A DNA stretch of 64,000 nucleotides from Neurospora tetraspora (Eukaryota > Ascomycota > Sordariomycetes > Sordariales > Sordariaceae). The notes beneath the pieces were generated by a model. It saw only the letters and a list, made by a program, of their open reading frames with translations, made no database searches and was not told the origin of the DNA. The position numbers and the translations under genes are program-made. Below, in pieces: positions 10,640 to 22,386 of this stretch (position 1 is the stretch's first letter; each line of letters begins with the position of its first letter). The DNA lies in NCBI RefSeq assembly GCF_033439725.1, contig NW_026944385.1, positions 186,001-250,000 on the forward strand, read 5' to 3'.

Positions 10640-13633
10640 TTAGACCCACCACATGGTGTTGTGGATGTGATTTTTGCCTTCCATGACGGTCAGCTTTGGA
10701 GGCGGGTTGCTCTTCTTCCACTCGCTGCTGTAAGTAGTGGGAGATTGATGCTTGGCAACCAAGTTGTCCGGGTTGTTCACCTGCTCCCTGACCTTTTCAG
10801 GAACACGTGCGTTGTCACCGTAGTCCAGGCTCTCATGGGAGCGGCCACGAGCACCCGCCAGATGGGCATAGTAGACAGCCGGATGCAGCGAAATGGGCGT
10901 GGTGGAACGGCAGAACGTGTAGCACTGGTGGTAAATCATCCTCTGCAAGGTGTTCACCTGGGGCTTAATGTCGTCCATGAGGACGTGGTAATGGACAGGA
11001 CGAGCCGTGCCTTGGAGCGCATGGTGCGAGTTCAGGAAGAAGTCGTAGTGGAAGGGATGGGTGACCTCCTTCTCCACCAGCGTGCCAGGCTCGCAGTTGC
11101 CGTTCTTGTCTCCCTTCTCGGGGAAGAAGCGAATGTGGTGACGCTTGGTGGCCACAATCACTGTAACCCTGGCCTTCTTCTGGCCCTTGAATCTGGCCAT
11201 GTAGACCTTCTTGATGGCTTCCACCTCCTGCTTGATGACGTGTGCAAACTGGCCCTCGGAGACGCCGTCGCGGAAGTAGTAGATATCCTCGACCTCCTTC
11301 CCTGTCTTGTCCTTGTAGGCCTGGAGAAACTTGGGAACCATGGTTTCGATGTTCTCGTTGGTCAAGACCTCGTTGTGCCAGCCGTTGGTCTCGACGGCAG
11401 CGCGATACTGATAACCCTCCATGTCGACTGAGGCGCACATGGCAGCAATGGACGGCATGTCTGAGCCCGGTGATGCGTGAGACACATCGACGCCAATCAT
11501 CATGGTGGGCTTGGTGAAGAACCCGTGAGACTTGGCCTTAGTCGCAGTGAGGCTGGAGGTCTGTCCGCCCAGCTTTGCGTTGACCTTCATGCAGACATTC
11601 GAAATGTACTGCCCCGCCGCCTTCCTTACGTGATCCGCATTCAGGATCTGAGTAACAACACCGTAGCGACAGTCGAAGACCTTCTTGATCCGCTCATACA
11701 CATGAGCCGTCTTGTCCGGGACGACGATGAACACGATCTGCGGGTACAGGTTCTTGTACCCCCCGACGGCAGTGCCCATGTGCTTGTGAAGTTCGTCGTT
11801 CAACGTAGCTGGGTTTGCCGTGACATTGGTCATGTAGGGATTTCCGGGCGCGATTCTGCCGCCATGTCCCTTGTAAGTAGTGACGAAGCTACCGACAAAG
11901 TTTACCACGGCCTTCTGATCGACACAGCCGTTGAGTGCAAAGAAGCACCAACGAGTCAAGGGTTCCTTGTTGCCTTCAACAAACCTGGCGCCGCGAAGGT
12001 CCCAGCGACCGGTGTTCAAGGGTCTGACGGTCTTCTTCTCAAAGAACACCTCAGGGTGCCTGAGCACCTTGGCCTCAGTGATGGCCATGTTGGGGGAGAT
12101 GCTGACGCCAAAGGCCTTGAGGTACTTGTCGTTGGCCCAGTCGAGACGCTGAACCGATGCTGCAATGTCCTGCTTGCGCTGTGCCGGGCGCTGAACGGCA
12201 AACTTGATCATCGACGCAGTCTGATTGGGGTCCAGCTTGTACTGGTACTGGTTGAAAGACACAATGTTGCACACCTCAGCAGGGAAGGATCCAGCACGGG
12301 TGGTCTCAATGACGGGCCAGCCGGCTGAGTGGATCAGGGCATAGCCGTATCTTTCCTTCATGTAGTCCCTGATTGAGATCTCCTTCTCAGTGCCATTATT
12401 ATTCCATTTGAATGTGACGTTGTAGGAGTTGGCGCCGTCCGGGCCGTACTTCTTGTCGAAGGCGAAGCCCTTGATCTTGTACTCCTTGACCTCATTGGGA
12501 CGATGGACGAGCGTGAAGCGACAGCCCTTCAGGCGGCGCAGGGCCCTCATGGCCTCAGACTGCTCGTACCTTCCCGTGGTGCGGTTGACTAGGGGCTTCA
12601 ACGCGCTAGTGACCAACTGGTCGTCAAGGTTCTGCATGTTCCCTTTACCTCTCAGCCCGCCGTAGGTGTTGATCACATACTTCATCATCTTGTCGGCTGT
12701 GTTGGCCTTCCAGAAGGCCTGGTTGGTCACATCGACGTTGACACCGAGACCAATCTGCTTGATGTTCTGGCTGAGGCGGAATGAAGCGTAGACACCCTTG
12801 TATGCCATGAGGAGCATGTCAAGCTCTCGGTTGGGCATCGAGGCGTGAAAGAAGCTGCGCTTGATGGTCTTCATGCGCTCGGAAGGACCCTGACGGAGAA
12901 GATGGTCGAGGAAACTCATGCACTCGAGCACATGGTTGTCCCAAGGAGCCCTCTTCTCGAGGTAAGCCCTGAGAGACTGGAGACGAACTTTACCAGTGGG
13001 CCTGATAGTGATGTGAAACACGTTCTTCCTCTCGCCACCAGGCTTGCGGCCGCGCTCCTCATCGAGGTCAACCATGACGCGCATCTCATCAACCGATTGA
13101 GCCAACCAGGCCAGCTTGCGCCCGTCGTAGATCCAGGGCTTGTTGGTCACAGAGGCAAGCTTCTGCTGGACCTTTTTGGATTTCCAGACCTTGTCGTAAA
13201 CGACGCCGGCGGTGGGTTCAGGGCTCAGCGCAATGTCGTACTGGGAAACATCCATGTTGGCGATCCTGGTGACGGGATACTGGTTGACGGCGACCCTGAT
13301 GCTGTTGCCCTCGGTGTTGAAGCCGGTTCGAGCGGCAAAGGTGCTGCTGATATCGGACCCAGTGTAGGCATCGGCAGGCAAGTCGACGCGCTTGCCGACA
13401 CGCTCCTCGTGGCTCAAGGGGGCACGAGTGTCCATCTTGCCGGGATCATAGCCGAGAGGGGGCGGGAAGTTAGAGCGAGCCTGACCGGGAGCGGCACCCG
13501 AGGCAGCAGAGGCACCCGAGGGAGAACGAGCCTGAGTGGGCGACTGAGGCGGGCCGGCAGGGCGCGTGGGCAAGGTCATCTTCTGGCCGGACATCTTGGG
13601 GCTAGAGCTAGAGGGAGATCCAGGAGCAGACAT
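10640..13633 (-). CDS. sms-2: Argonaute, SMS-2-type (meiotic silencing), catalytic tetrad intact
   Basis: The product is 997 residues from MSAPGSPSSSS. Domains in order are a Pro/Ser/Ala-rich disordered head (1-60), N and L1 (about 100-330), PAZ (about 365-460, ending PAEVCNIVSF), L2 (460-570), MID (about 600-700) and PIWI (about 710-960). The slicer residues are visible: D716 (IGVDVSH), E748 (AAVETNG), D789 (YFRDGVSEGQ) and H924 (VYYAHLAG), so cleavage activity is expected. The protein ends in MWWV. Neurospora has two Argonautes, QDE-2 (quelling) and SMS-2 (silencing of unpaired DNA in meiosis). I call SMS-2 because the neighbours are RNA14 and ASF1, as I recall for that locus, not from a search. 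The start was chosen over an in-frame upstream codon because the leader is spliced just upstream. Confidence 0.93.
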   Translation of the reverse strand: MSAPGSPSSSSPKMSGQKMTLPTRPAGPPQSPTQARSPSGASAASGAAPGQARSNFPPPLGYDPGKMDTRAPLSHEERVGKRVDLPADAYTGSDISSTFAARTGFNTEGNSIRVAVNQYPVTRIANMDVSQYDIALSPEPTAGVVYDKVWKSKKVQQKLASVTNKPWIYDGRKLAWLAQSVDEMRVMVDLDEERGRKPGGERKNVFHITIRPTGKVRLQSLRAYLEKRAPWDNHVLECMSFLDHLLRQGPSERMKTIKRSFFHASMPNRELDMLLMAYKGVYASFRLSQNIKQIGLGVNVDVTNQAFWKANTADKMMKYVINTYGGLRGKGNMQNLDDQLVTSALKPLVNRTTGRYEQSEAMRALRRLKGCRFTLVHRPNEVKEYKIKGFAFDKKYGPDGANSYNVTFKWNNNGTEKEISIRDYMKERYGYALIHSAGWPVIETTRAGSFPAEVCNIVSFNQYQYKLDPNQTASMIKFAVQRPAQRKQDIAASVQRLDWANDKYLKAFGVSISPNMAITEAKVLRHPEVFFEKKTVRPLNTGRWDLRGARFVEGNKEPLTRWCFFALNGCVDQKAVVNFVGSFVTTYKGHGGRIAPGNPYMTNVTANPATLNDELHKHMGTAVGGYKNLYPQIVFIVVPDKTAHVYERIKKVFDCRYGVVTQILNADHVRKAAGQYISNVCMKVNAKLGGQTSSLTATKAKSHGFFTKPTMMIGVDVSHASPGSDMPSIAAMCASVDMEGYQYRAAVETNGWHNEVLTNENIETMVPKFLQAYKDKTGKEVEDIYYFRDGVSEGQFAHVIKQEVEAIKKVYMARFKGQKKARVTVIVATKRHHIRFFPEKGDKNGNCEPGTLVEKEVTHPFHYDFFLNSHHALQGTARPVHYHVLMDDIKPQVNTLQRMIYHQCYTFCRSTTPISLHPAVYYAHLAGARGRSHESLDYGDNARVPEKVREQVNNPDNLVAKHQSPTTYSSEWKKSNPPPKLTVMEGKNHIHNTMWWV

Positions 13634-13643
13634 TTTGCAGGTA

Positions 13644-13765
13644 CTGGTTGAGACAAGAGTCAGTGGTTGTTCTGTGGGTACGTTCCAGTGTGATGATGAG
13701 GAAGTGAGATGGGTAGGTGTATCTCTTGTGTGGACAGTGAGGGGAGAGGAGGGGGTAAAACTCAC
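13644..13765 (-). other. Probable 5'-UTR intron of the Argonaute gene
   Basis: On the minus strand a GTGAGT donor (13765-13760) and a TCAACCAG acceptor (ending 13644) bound 122 nt lying just 10 nt above the MSAPGS start codon. Reading straight through would add 44 low-quality residues in frame, so splicing here favours the downstream ATG. Confidence 0.65.
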
Positions 13766-13766
13766 A

Positions 13767-16700
13767 AGACTGTAGACCGGCGTCTAGGTCAAATCGCTGT
13801 CGAAAACGAAAGTCTTGGTCGGTTGCTGCGGTTGCTGTCGAAGGGAAGGGAGAGAGACAAAGGAGTAAGTGATTGATCCTTGGTTGAGTGTGATGAGGAG
13901 GAAGTTTTGGAAGAGGATTAGGAGGGGGGGGAGGGGGGTTCTTATAGCATTCTGGAGGATCATCCACGGGGCCAGAGGAGGGTACGTACCTGATGCAAGC
14001 GCGTGAATGGAAACAATCAACCAGACCAGACGAGAAGGCAAGTCAGGATGAGTACTGCCCTCTGTTCGTCTGACTCTCAAAATTTGGGCGATCAGGAAGG
14101 TTTGAGGGTTGCGATGAGAGAAAGAAGACGGTGGGCAAGGCGAGTGTTCGCCCTGCGTTGAAGGTTGAGATGACTCAGGAAGAAAAGTGTGGCGGGGGAA
14201 AGAGTGGGAAGAGTGGGAGGGAAAAAAAAGAGAAGGAGATAAGAGGGGCAGCAACAGAGAGGGTGCTGCCTTTCGTTTGACGAAGGATCGATTGGACGGC
14301 ACAGAGTGTATGGTCCGACACTCAGCGGCAGCTCTTGCCAGTTGCGGCCCTTTCTGTGGTGACCGTTTACACGAAATTTCATCACCATGAAACATTGGAC
14401 TCCGAGATTGGTGAGTCCAACGCTCTCTAATATACAAGATTGAATCACCTTCACTGCGGTATGGAACTGTTTACTACGTTGTGGTTGAGTTCATATCAAA
14501 CACTCGGTGGTGATCCCATGGTCACAAAGTTGTGGCAGCAAGGAGATGGAGATTACTCAAGCTTGGAACCTGGAAAACTGGAGAGAGGTACTCTACGTGC
14601 TTGCGAATATTCCTCCGACTGTGACTACCTGTGACGGTAACCGGAAAAGAAGTTGTGACGGAGTGTCCGGTCAGTGGGATCATCAAACACTTCCATGTGA
14701 CTTGCCCAGTTATCACCGTGGTCTTGACTCCTACTTTCTTGCCAGGCAAGCGATGATACTTGCAATGATGAGAGCAATGACTGTTTCTGTGAAGTTTCCT
14801 GTTTGCGTAAGGTAAATACCTACACTTCGTAATAACGGTTGTCACGAAATCATGTGGTGGGCAAGTGCCAAGACGGTTTGGGTTTTCAGTGGAAGTGTCA
14901 TCAAGTGGAGGCAATCCGGTTGGGAAGTCGCGACTCACGGTGACGGGCCATCAAGGTAGCTTATCTTTGGTGTAAAGCATTGGCCGGTCAACGCCGAGGG
15001 AAATGAAGGCAGAGATTACGTGGACTGGGAAGGCGCTTCCATGTGAGATTGCCTTTCCGCAAGCAGGAACGTCATGATATTTCGATGACGCTTCCAGTTG
15101 CAGGATGAGCTTCACTCACTACTTCCGATCTTTCATCATGTCAGCATCTGCGAAAATATTCACGGAAAGAGTCATGGCGGAGGAGTGACCACTCAGAGAA
15201 TCTGGGAAACTGACCCCCGCCCTGAACATGGCAATCACTCAAACAAAACATCATGAAGGTCACGACACGTCCAACAACAATGTCATTGGCTTTTCCATGC
15301 AGTCATGTCGCTGTAGTGATCTGCTCATTCTCATTGAGCGTGTCGGTACCAAAACTGAAGATATGAGCTCTTGAAAACATCACCACTCGCATGCAACTCC
15401 CGACCTACGGCATTACCTCATGATAATGTTGCCCTACATTGGACGTTCACGACAACTGTCAGGGATCCTTCCGTCCCGATACAGTCAATACGGAGATGCC
15501 CGCAGTCAAAGGTAACCATCAATTCACTTGCTTTCTCTAGTAGTCCGAGCACGCGTTGTTGACCTTCATTCATCACTCCTCCCCCGATGTTCAAACGGTG
15601 CTTCCATGTCGTCCAAAGCGGGTCTAACTGCCCTGGTGGACATCAGTTCAAGGTTTCGGATGATTGTCCTTGGCTTGGTGATCAGCTCCCAGTTGCTGTT
15701 GTTGTTGGAACCTTCCGCCCGTTGGTGATCCTCCTTGGCGCTTGAGGCCAGCCGAGTCTGGAGTCCGGACTCCGGATTGATGAAGCCGAGTGGGTGAATA
15801 TAGAGGAAACAGAAGGTGCTTTTCTCATCCCCGAGTAAGTACTCAGGTTAAAGCGGGACAATATCGAAATCGACATCTAGGGCCATGCCTGCTTCGGAGC
15901 CAGCTCGCCTGGTGAGAAAGGAAGCGCGAAGCGTGGGGATATTTGGCTTGACTGGAGACTTCTCCCCAGGAGTCCTGGAGAGTGAATGCCCGGCCTGGAT
16001 GGGAATAAACACAATAACGATGAGACTATACAGATATTGTCCAACCTTTTGTCCCTGCTCATGCCCTTTCTTGACATGGTCCAATGTCAATGATGTCTTC
16101 GCTCAGTCTTCTTTCTCTCAGTCCCCTCCGCTCACTCGAGTCCAGCACGTTCGTTTTCACCGTAGAGCTCTTTCCATGTACCGTCTGCCCTCTGCCGTTT
16201 GCTGCCTCTTCGCTCATGCCCCTCCACAGGCAGCCATAGAGTCCGTTGTTGCCATCTTCTCTCTGTCCGCCATTTCTGCCCTGCTGTGCCCATCGTCCCA
16301 TGTTTCAAACAGGTGACGTCTTGCAGATCCGTCGAGAAACTCAACACTTCACTCAACAGGTTTGACCACCCTCGTCCCAAATCCCACCGCGACTTCCATC
16401 TCTCAGCCTGATCATCCCTGGCTACTGTGTAGACCGCCTCGTCCGCCTCGCCTTCCTCTTTGTCGTCTGGTGTCTCCACACCCTTGGACCTTGGTACCTT
16501 GGTACTTTCCTCTATGTAGTAATATCGTCTCATCTCGAGGTCCAGAGGCAGTTCGTCTGTTTGTTGAGGTTCCTCTGGCAACCAAGGCAAACGGAGGTTG
16601 GCACTGGGGGCAAGCCGCGACCATGGACAGGAGAGGGCAGGAGAGCGCGGAAGACGAGCAGGAGACGTCAACGTTGATATTGAGATCAAGGTGAGCTGGC

Positions 16701-17505
16701 GTAACTTGAGGGAGAGGTAAGGGATTGTTTATCATGAGGGTCGTGAACCAATGTGAGTTGATTACCTTAGGATACTCAGTGGTAATTTCTGCGCTGGGGA
16801 CTGGGAAATCTCATGGGGATCATGATAGAACAATGTCGACGCACAGCGCACGCATTACGGGACAAGGTCACAAGGGTAGTGATTAGCATGGAGGTCGCTG
16901 GAAGAATACACGATGATTGATACGATTTGCAGTTGCAGTTGTCGTGTAGGTGCAAATGGAGGAGAGATCAATTTTGTCTAGGTTCCATTCAACTAACATA
17001 CACATCTACACACAAAACTCATACAGCAGAAGGATGACATCGCCACCCTGTGAATAAATGTCATCATGCGCTTGGTATTGGTGTACCCCAAAGACCTAAA
17101 GTCCTAAACTACCTATCTGGACGACGCAACGCTTGGTGGTACCTAGGCTCGAGCTAGTAACATCCAGTAATGACAGCAACTGGTATTTGCTAATCTACCC
17201 ATTATCAATTCATGCTAAACCTTGCGAGGAGTGCGGGTAGTAGGAAGTCGAAAAGCAACACGAGGACGGTTCATAGGAAGAAGACCCCGTTCTCTTTCCA
17301 ATTCCATAATTAGAGCTCGAAGTTCAAGTACCTAACCCCCTTTCCATCCTCCACCACTTCTTCCATGTTCCTCCTGTTCCTCCAGTTGCCGGACCCAATC
17401 CGGGCGATCCCTGTGCTGCCCCTCTTTCGCTTTCCTGTCCATTTTTCCCCCGAATACTCCATCTCCACACCCTCCATCACCCTCATCGTACCCATTCCCG
17501 TCTTT
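13767..17505. other. 3.7-kb gene-poor interval upstream of the Argonaute gene
   Basis: This lies between the leader of the Argonaute gene and the RNA14 stop; both genes are on the minus strand. Open frames are short. The longest, at 16132-16689 on the minus strand, has no ATG near its 5' end and no family resemblance. Room exists for a long promoter or non-coding transcripts, but nothing is demonstrable from sequence alone. Confidence 0.5.
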
Positions 17506-20500
17506 CTAATAGGGAGGAGGAGGGTTTCCATACCTGTTGTACCCCTGCTGCGCCGGTGGCTGTCCATACTGCTGCTGCTGCTGCTGGGCCCATCCACCAT
17601 CATACTGAGCCGGGGGCGGAACACCGTACTGCGCAGCCGGAGGGGGCTCATAAGACCCGCTCGACCCCGGCCTGCCCACGGCATTTTGACGATACGCGGC
17701 TGTCGCGCTAGCCAATCTGCTCCCCGGACCACCGGTGAACGGGCTCAACGGTCTTCCACCATGAGGACCGGGAGATTCACGGTAGGCATAATCCGTCGAC
17801 ACGTTCCTTGCATGTCCACCGTAGCCACCTCCGCCTCCACCACCGTAACCACCATATCCATCTCCTCCTTGTTGTTGTTGTTGTTGTTGTTGCTGCATCT
17901 GCTGCATCCGTTCACGTTCCCTCTTCCAGTCCAAATACTCCGGCACCTTGACGTTCTGCAACAATGACACCATCCGCGAAGGGTTAAGTCTGTGGCTATC
18001 ATAAAATTCCGCGCGGGGGATCTGGCTCAGCAGGAAGGTGATGTCCCTGGCGATGGGTACAACTTGGGAACCGGCCCCGGGGCCGCTATACGCACCGGCC
18101 GCTCCGCCCATGCGTCGCTGCTGGTCCAGCCTGCGGCCGGCTGCGCCTTTCAGGGGAGACGCGCCTCTTACGAAAGGGTCGTGTTCGGAGCGGGCAATTT
18201 TGCGGGGAGGGTCTTCGTAGTCGCGGTCGTCGAGGGGCCTCTTGTTGGCGTTGGAGGCGAAGGGAGCACCGCCGGCGCTGGGGGAGTTGATACCCTGCTG
18301 GGGCCGGGGACTGAATCCCCGGGCGGGCGTGTCACGCTGGGACATGGGGAGTTGGGGTTGCTGTTGTTCAATCGAGGGCATGATCATGTTCTTGGGCCGA
18401 AGCTGGGTCGTCGGGCTGACAATGATGCGAGCGGTGATGGGGTCGAACTTGTCCGAGGCATAACGGGCGGTGAAGGTGGCGAGTTTGGGGTCTTCGGGGA
18501 AGAGCTCGGCCATGCGCTTCTCCAGCTTCGTGACCTGGGCGAGCTCGCCGAATTGGGACTCGTATTTGTGGAAGTACTGATAGAGGGACTTGGCCTTGTG
18601 GACGAGCTCCGGCTTTTGGGTGAGTCGGTTGACAACGGTTTCGAAGAGGACGCGGGCATTGGTGTGGTCATCCCGAGAATGAAGGTACTTGATGTTCTCG
18701 AGGGTAAAGTTCTCGTCCTCTGGAAACAGTTTGGCACCACGGTCAAAGATCTTGCCACCGGCGGGATCCTTGTAGATAGTCCATTCTAGCTGAGCAACAG
18801 CCGCATAGACATCACTTGTAAGACGACCGCGAGCGCGAGCATCGTGGAACGCCTTGCGCATGCCACCAAGCGGAACGTTCAGACCTCCCTTGCCCTGGAC
18901 ACGACGCATGGCGCGGATCAAGGCGATCCACACGAACGAGATCATCCGGGAAAGCAGCTGAGTCTGCGCGGCATACCCCTTTTGAATAGCCTCAATGGGC
19001 GCCTTCTTGATGTTATCTGCAGGCCCATCGCCGTCTTCGTTGTCGGAGCCTGTCTTGGACTCTTGCGCAGCAGTCATCTCCTGAAGCTTGGCGATCTGTG
19101 CGGCTTCCTTTTCCTTCAGGCTCTTGATCATAGCGTAAAGTGTATCCAACACCTTGTTGTAGGGTGCCTTGACTGCCTCGCCGCGCGCGATCTTGGCCTC
19201 GTCATTCTCCTCAATAGGGTAGGTTGATTCGATGTGATCGGCATGCTTGAAGGCGAGAAGCACACTCTCGGGATTGGCTTCGATACCTCGGATAAGGAAC
19301 TCGACACCGTTGGCATTGCCGTCCTTGGTGACCTTGTTCTCCACGGTGGTAATGTTGTTGTCGAAACACCACTGAGCAGCGTCAACCCACATCTCGGGCC
19401 AGAAACGCAGGGCCATCAAGGCCTGGTTATAGACGTAGAGGATGCGCTTCTGGTACAGACCCGGCTGGTCCTTGTCGTCCTTGAGATCCAAAGGGTCGGA
19501 CTTTTCCCAAGCAATCCACTTCTTCCAGATTTCGACCTGCTCCATGAACTCCTGGTCACCATCGAAACCAGGGGCGGGCGGAAGACGAGGTAGGTTGGTC
19601 CGGTTCAACCCCCTGGTAATGTGCTCCAGCGCAGTGTTGGCGCTCTTGGCTGACATGTAGGATGGCGACTTTTCGCTGAGATATTTCCTGCCCGTCAACT
19701 TGTTGAGGCCCATCTCAAACTGATCGTACTCCTTCCAGAGGGTATTGACATTGGAGATGGGCACGCAGATGGCCCGCTGGTAGGCTTTCCTGAGCTGGTC
19801 CATCTTTTGCTGATCCTGCCATTGGCTTCCTCCGACCGTGCCAGGGCCAAACTTGATGAACTGGATGTATTCTGCCCAGATCTTGCCAGAGTCCTTGTCC
19901 AGACCGATGTTGTCGATCACGAACTCGTAGGCCTGAGAGACAGTTTGGCGAGCCTGGCCGGTGCTATCGTTGAGATCGTTGCGACGGCGAATGTAATCCA
20001 GGTACCGGGTCCAGAGGTTAACATTGGGGGTTGTCATAAGACATTTGGCAAAGATGCCCTCGGCTTGAGGAAAGTTATTGAGGCTGAGTTCAAGATCGAG
20101 ATACTCGACCCAAATATCGGCCTGACTGTCGTTAGCTTCAACTGTTTTTGGGGCATAGATATGCTAACTCACCGCCTGGGGGAAGATGGCAAGGAATCTT
20201 TCATAGACCTGTCTTGCACCATCAATGTCACTCCTGGCCCTCTTTTCCTTCATCAACTCCAACCAAGCATTCATTGCGCCTCGGGGATCATCGCGGATCT
20301 GGTCTTCGTAGATGGCTACTCGATCAGGAGCCGCCTGGGTCACGGGGGTAGGGACGGCGGCAGGAGGAGCGGGACTCGGTGCGGTCGGAACAGCTGTTGT
20401 AGTTGCGCCGGACTGGGGAGGCGCCTGTTGGGGCACAGGAGGTGCATTGTCTTGGACAGTTAATGTGGTAGTCTGGACAGCAGGAGAATGCGACTGAGGG

Positions 20501-20976
20501 GCAGCAGTAGTAGCTGGAGCTGAACCACCACTCGATGTAGCACCAGAGACCGCCTCTTTATTTTGTTGCTGTTGTTGTTCATCATCATCACCATCTTCAT
20601 CCTCGTCGTCAGAGTCTCCCACTAGGAAACCTCCAGCGGTCCGAGGTTTCTTGGCCACAGGGGCGGCAGGCTGGGTCGCGGAATCTTGTTGAGCAGGGGC
20701 AGAGGGTGCAGGAACAGAAGACGTGACGACAGACGCAGGATCGTAGTCGTCACCCACATCATCGGTGTTTCCATCTTGAGATGGGTTATCACCTAGGTCA
20801 TTAGGGTTTGATTCAACGGAGTATTCTGCTTCTTGATGTTCATCGCTATGCTGAATATCTTGTTGCTCGCTGCCCTCAGCCTCCCCGTATTGTTCGCTGC
20901 CATCAGCCTCGCCGTAGTCCTCTTGCTCCTCCCACGAGGCAGCATTAATGTTTGTGGGATCGTAGTCGTCGGACAT
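17506..20976 (-). CDS. rna14: RNA14, cleavage factor IA subunit (two exons)
   Basis: Exons 20976-20173 and 20121-17506 (51-nt intron, GTGAGT...CTCAG) give 1139 residues. Residues 1-230 are acidic, Ser/Thr/Pro-rich and disordered. From about residue 230 HAT (half-a-TPR) repeats run through the CstF-77/Suf region (AMNAWLELMKEKRARSDIDG, DIWVEYLDLELSLNN, LWTRYLDYIRRRNDLND). The C-terminal ~300 residues are low-complexity Pro/Gly/Gln with a poly-Gln tract of about 10. RNA14 scaffolds cleavage factor IA with Rna15, Pcf11 and Clp1 for cleavage and polyadenylation of pre-mRNA. A short monkeytail segment (ITFLLSQIPRAEFYDSHRLN) near residue 1000 is visible and would contact the Rna15 hinge; this positioning follows from family knowledge. 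Confidence 0.92.
17868..17896. repeat. Poly-Gln (TTG/CTG)n microsatellite in RNA14
   Basis: A TTG-repeat of about nine units on the plus strand encodes a glutamine run in the low-complexity C-terminal region of RNA14. It should be length-variable between strains. Confidence 0.85.
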
Positions 20977-22386
20977 TTTGATGTGAAGTTCGGGGTGTTG
21001 TGTCGTGTAAAAATTCGTTCTCGCGTAAAAGGACAGCTTCTCGTGGAAGTGGACGGTTGGTCGAGGCGCGTCGATATCGCAGGGCGGGAAGAGAAGTCGG
21101 AATCGGTGCCGTGAACACGGATGACCTATGTTTGCATGACGCTACTACGGTAGCTGCTGCTGTAGCTGTAGATGTATCTCTGTAGCTGTAGCTGTCGCGG
21201 TTGCGGTCGCAGTCGTAGCTGGAGGAGGTGAGGTCAAATTGAAGTCAAAGAGAGCTGAGAACCAGTTGACTGAACACGACAAAGAATCCACCAGAAGGTA
21301 AAGTGTTGATATTGCGCAGATGCTATTCTTGTTCAATATTTGTGCGTTGTATTCCAGACTCGGTAGAGGATGGGCGAATGTCGTAAGGTTGGAGTCAGTG
21401 TGGATGTTTGTTGCGTTGTTCGTCTGTCTTTTTAAGAAAGGTCAAAGTTGGAAAGCGGACGTTGACCGGCTGTGCAGCAGACAGTGGACTCACATTGAGC
21501 TGCAGTCGCGACGCCAGAGCGCAATGGAAGATTCAATGGACAACGTTGATTGGCAAAGTCTTCCCAGGTGTGGGTCCTCTTTTTTTTCGAGCTTCACAGA
21601 GGATCCACTCTAGCAGCAAACCATGAGGCTGAAGGTGGCTGGCAGCTTGAAGTGATGTGGCTTCTTCGGGTTCTGGCCCGAACGCCAAAGGGACCCATTG
21701 CCGCCGGCAACAATGCAAGCGGCCGCAGCCTGCCAGGAGACGGACGCGTTCCTGTTCGTCAACTTTCAATTTACGCGACTCACATCACTGCACCACTGCA
21801 CTTGTCCCGCCCGTGTCAGGCACCAGAAGAAGCAGAAGACGGAAAGATACAAACCGTGAAACACCAAGAGCGTATCTTTCTGTCACCAAGATGAACCATT
21901 TCACTGTTACAATTTCGGTTGGCGAACATAACGAGTAAAATACGTATCAGGTGTAATAGCAGCTCTGCCGCGTGTGCAATGTGATACCTTGTTCGCATTG
22001 CTCGTCTTGTCCCACTGCGACTGGCCGTTTCCCCTCCCCTCCCCTCGCAGTCCGCATTGCAGTCCCGTCTCGTCCTGTCCCCTCCTTGCATAAGCTGAAC
22101 TTTATTAGACCACGCTCCACTTTCTTCTCCAATCTCCTCCACCAAAACAAACACAACATAACGCAAGACAAGCCAGCAACCCGTCGGTCTTGTCGCAAAA
22201 CATCTTCCCTTTTTCTTCTTTTCTCCCTTTCCCAGGGAGACTTTTTTTTCATACTTGTGTATCATCACTTGATACATCACTACCACCAACCATAAATATC
22301 TGCGCGACTTGATCAATACCACCACTACTACTTGAAGCATCTTCACATCTTCATCAGATTGCCTACGCGGCAACACCACCGTCAAG
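20977..22386. other. Divergent promoter region RNA14 / ASF1
   Basis: About 1.4 kb separates the two start codons, which are head-to-head. Near 21150-21230 there are GTAGCT and GCGGTT/GCGGTC hexamer runs. The ASF1 leader (22270-22386) is rich in CCACCA/CATC. No protein-coding gene is convincing. Confidence 0.6.

Noticed and set aside
10661-11431. 256-codon plus-strand frame inside the Argonaute gene
   Set aside because: It is antisense to the strongly conserved PIWI region; its Val/Leu/Gly-rich translation is the mirror of the Argonaute codons.
16132-16689. 185-codon minus-strand frame in the 3.7-kb interval
   Set aside because: It begins at TTG, its first ATG is internal, and no family or splice structure supports it.
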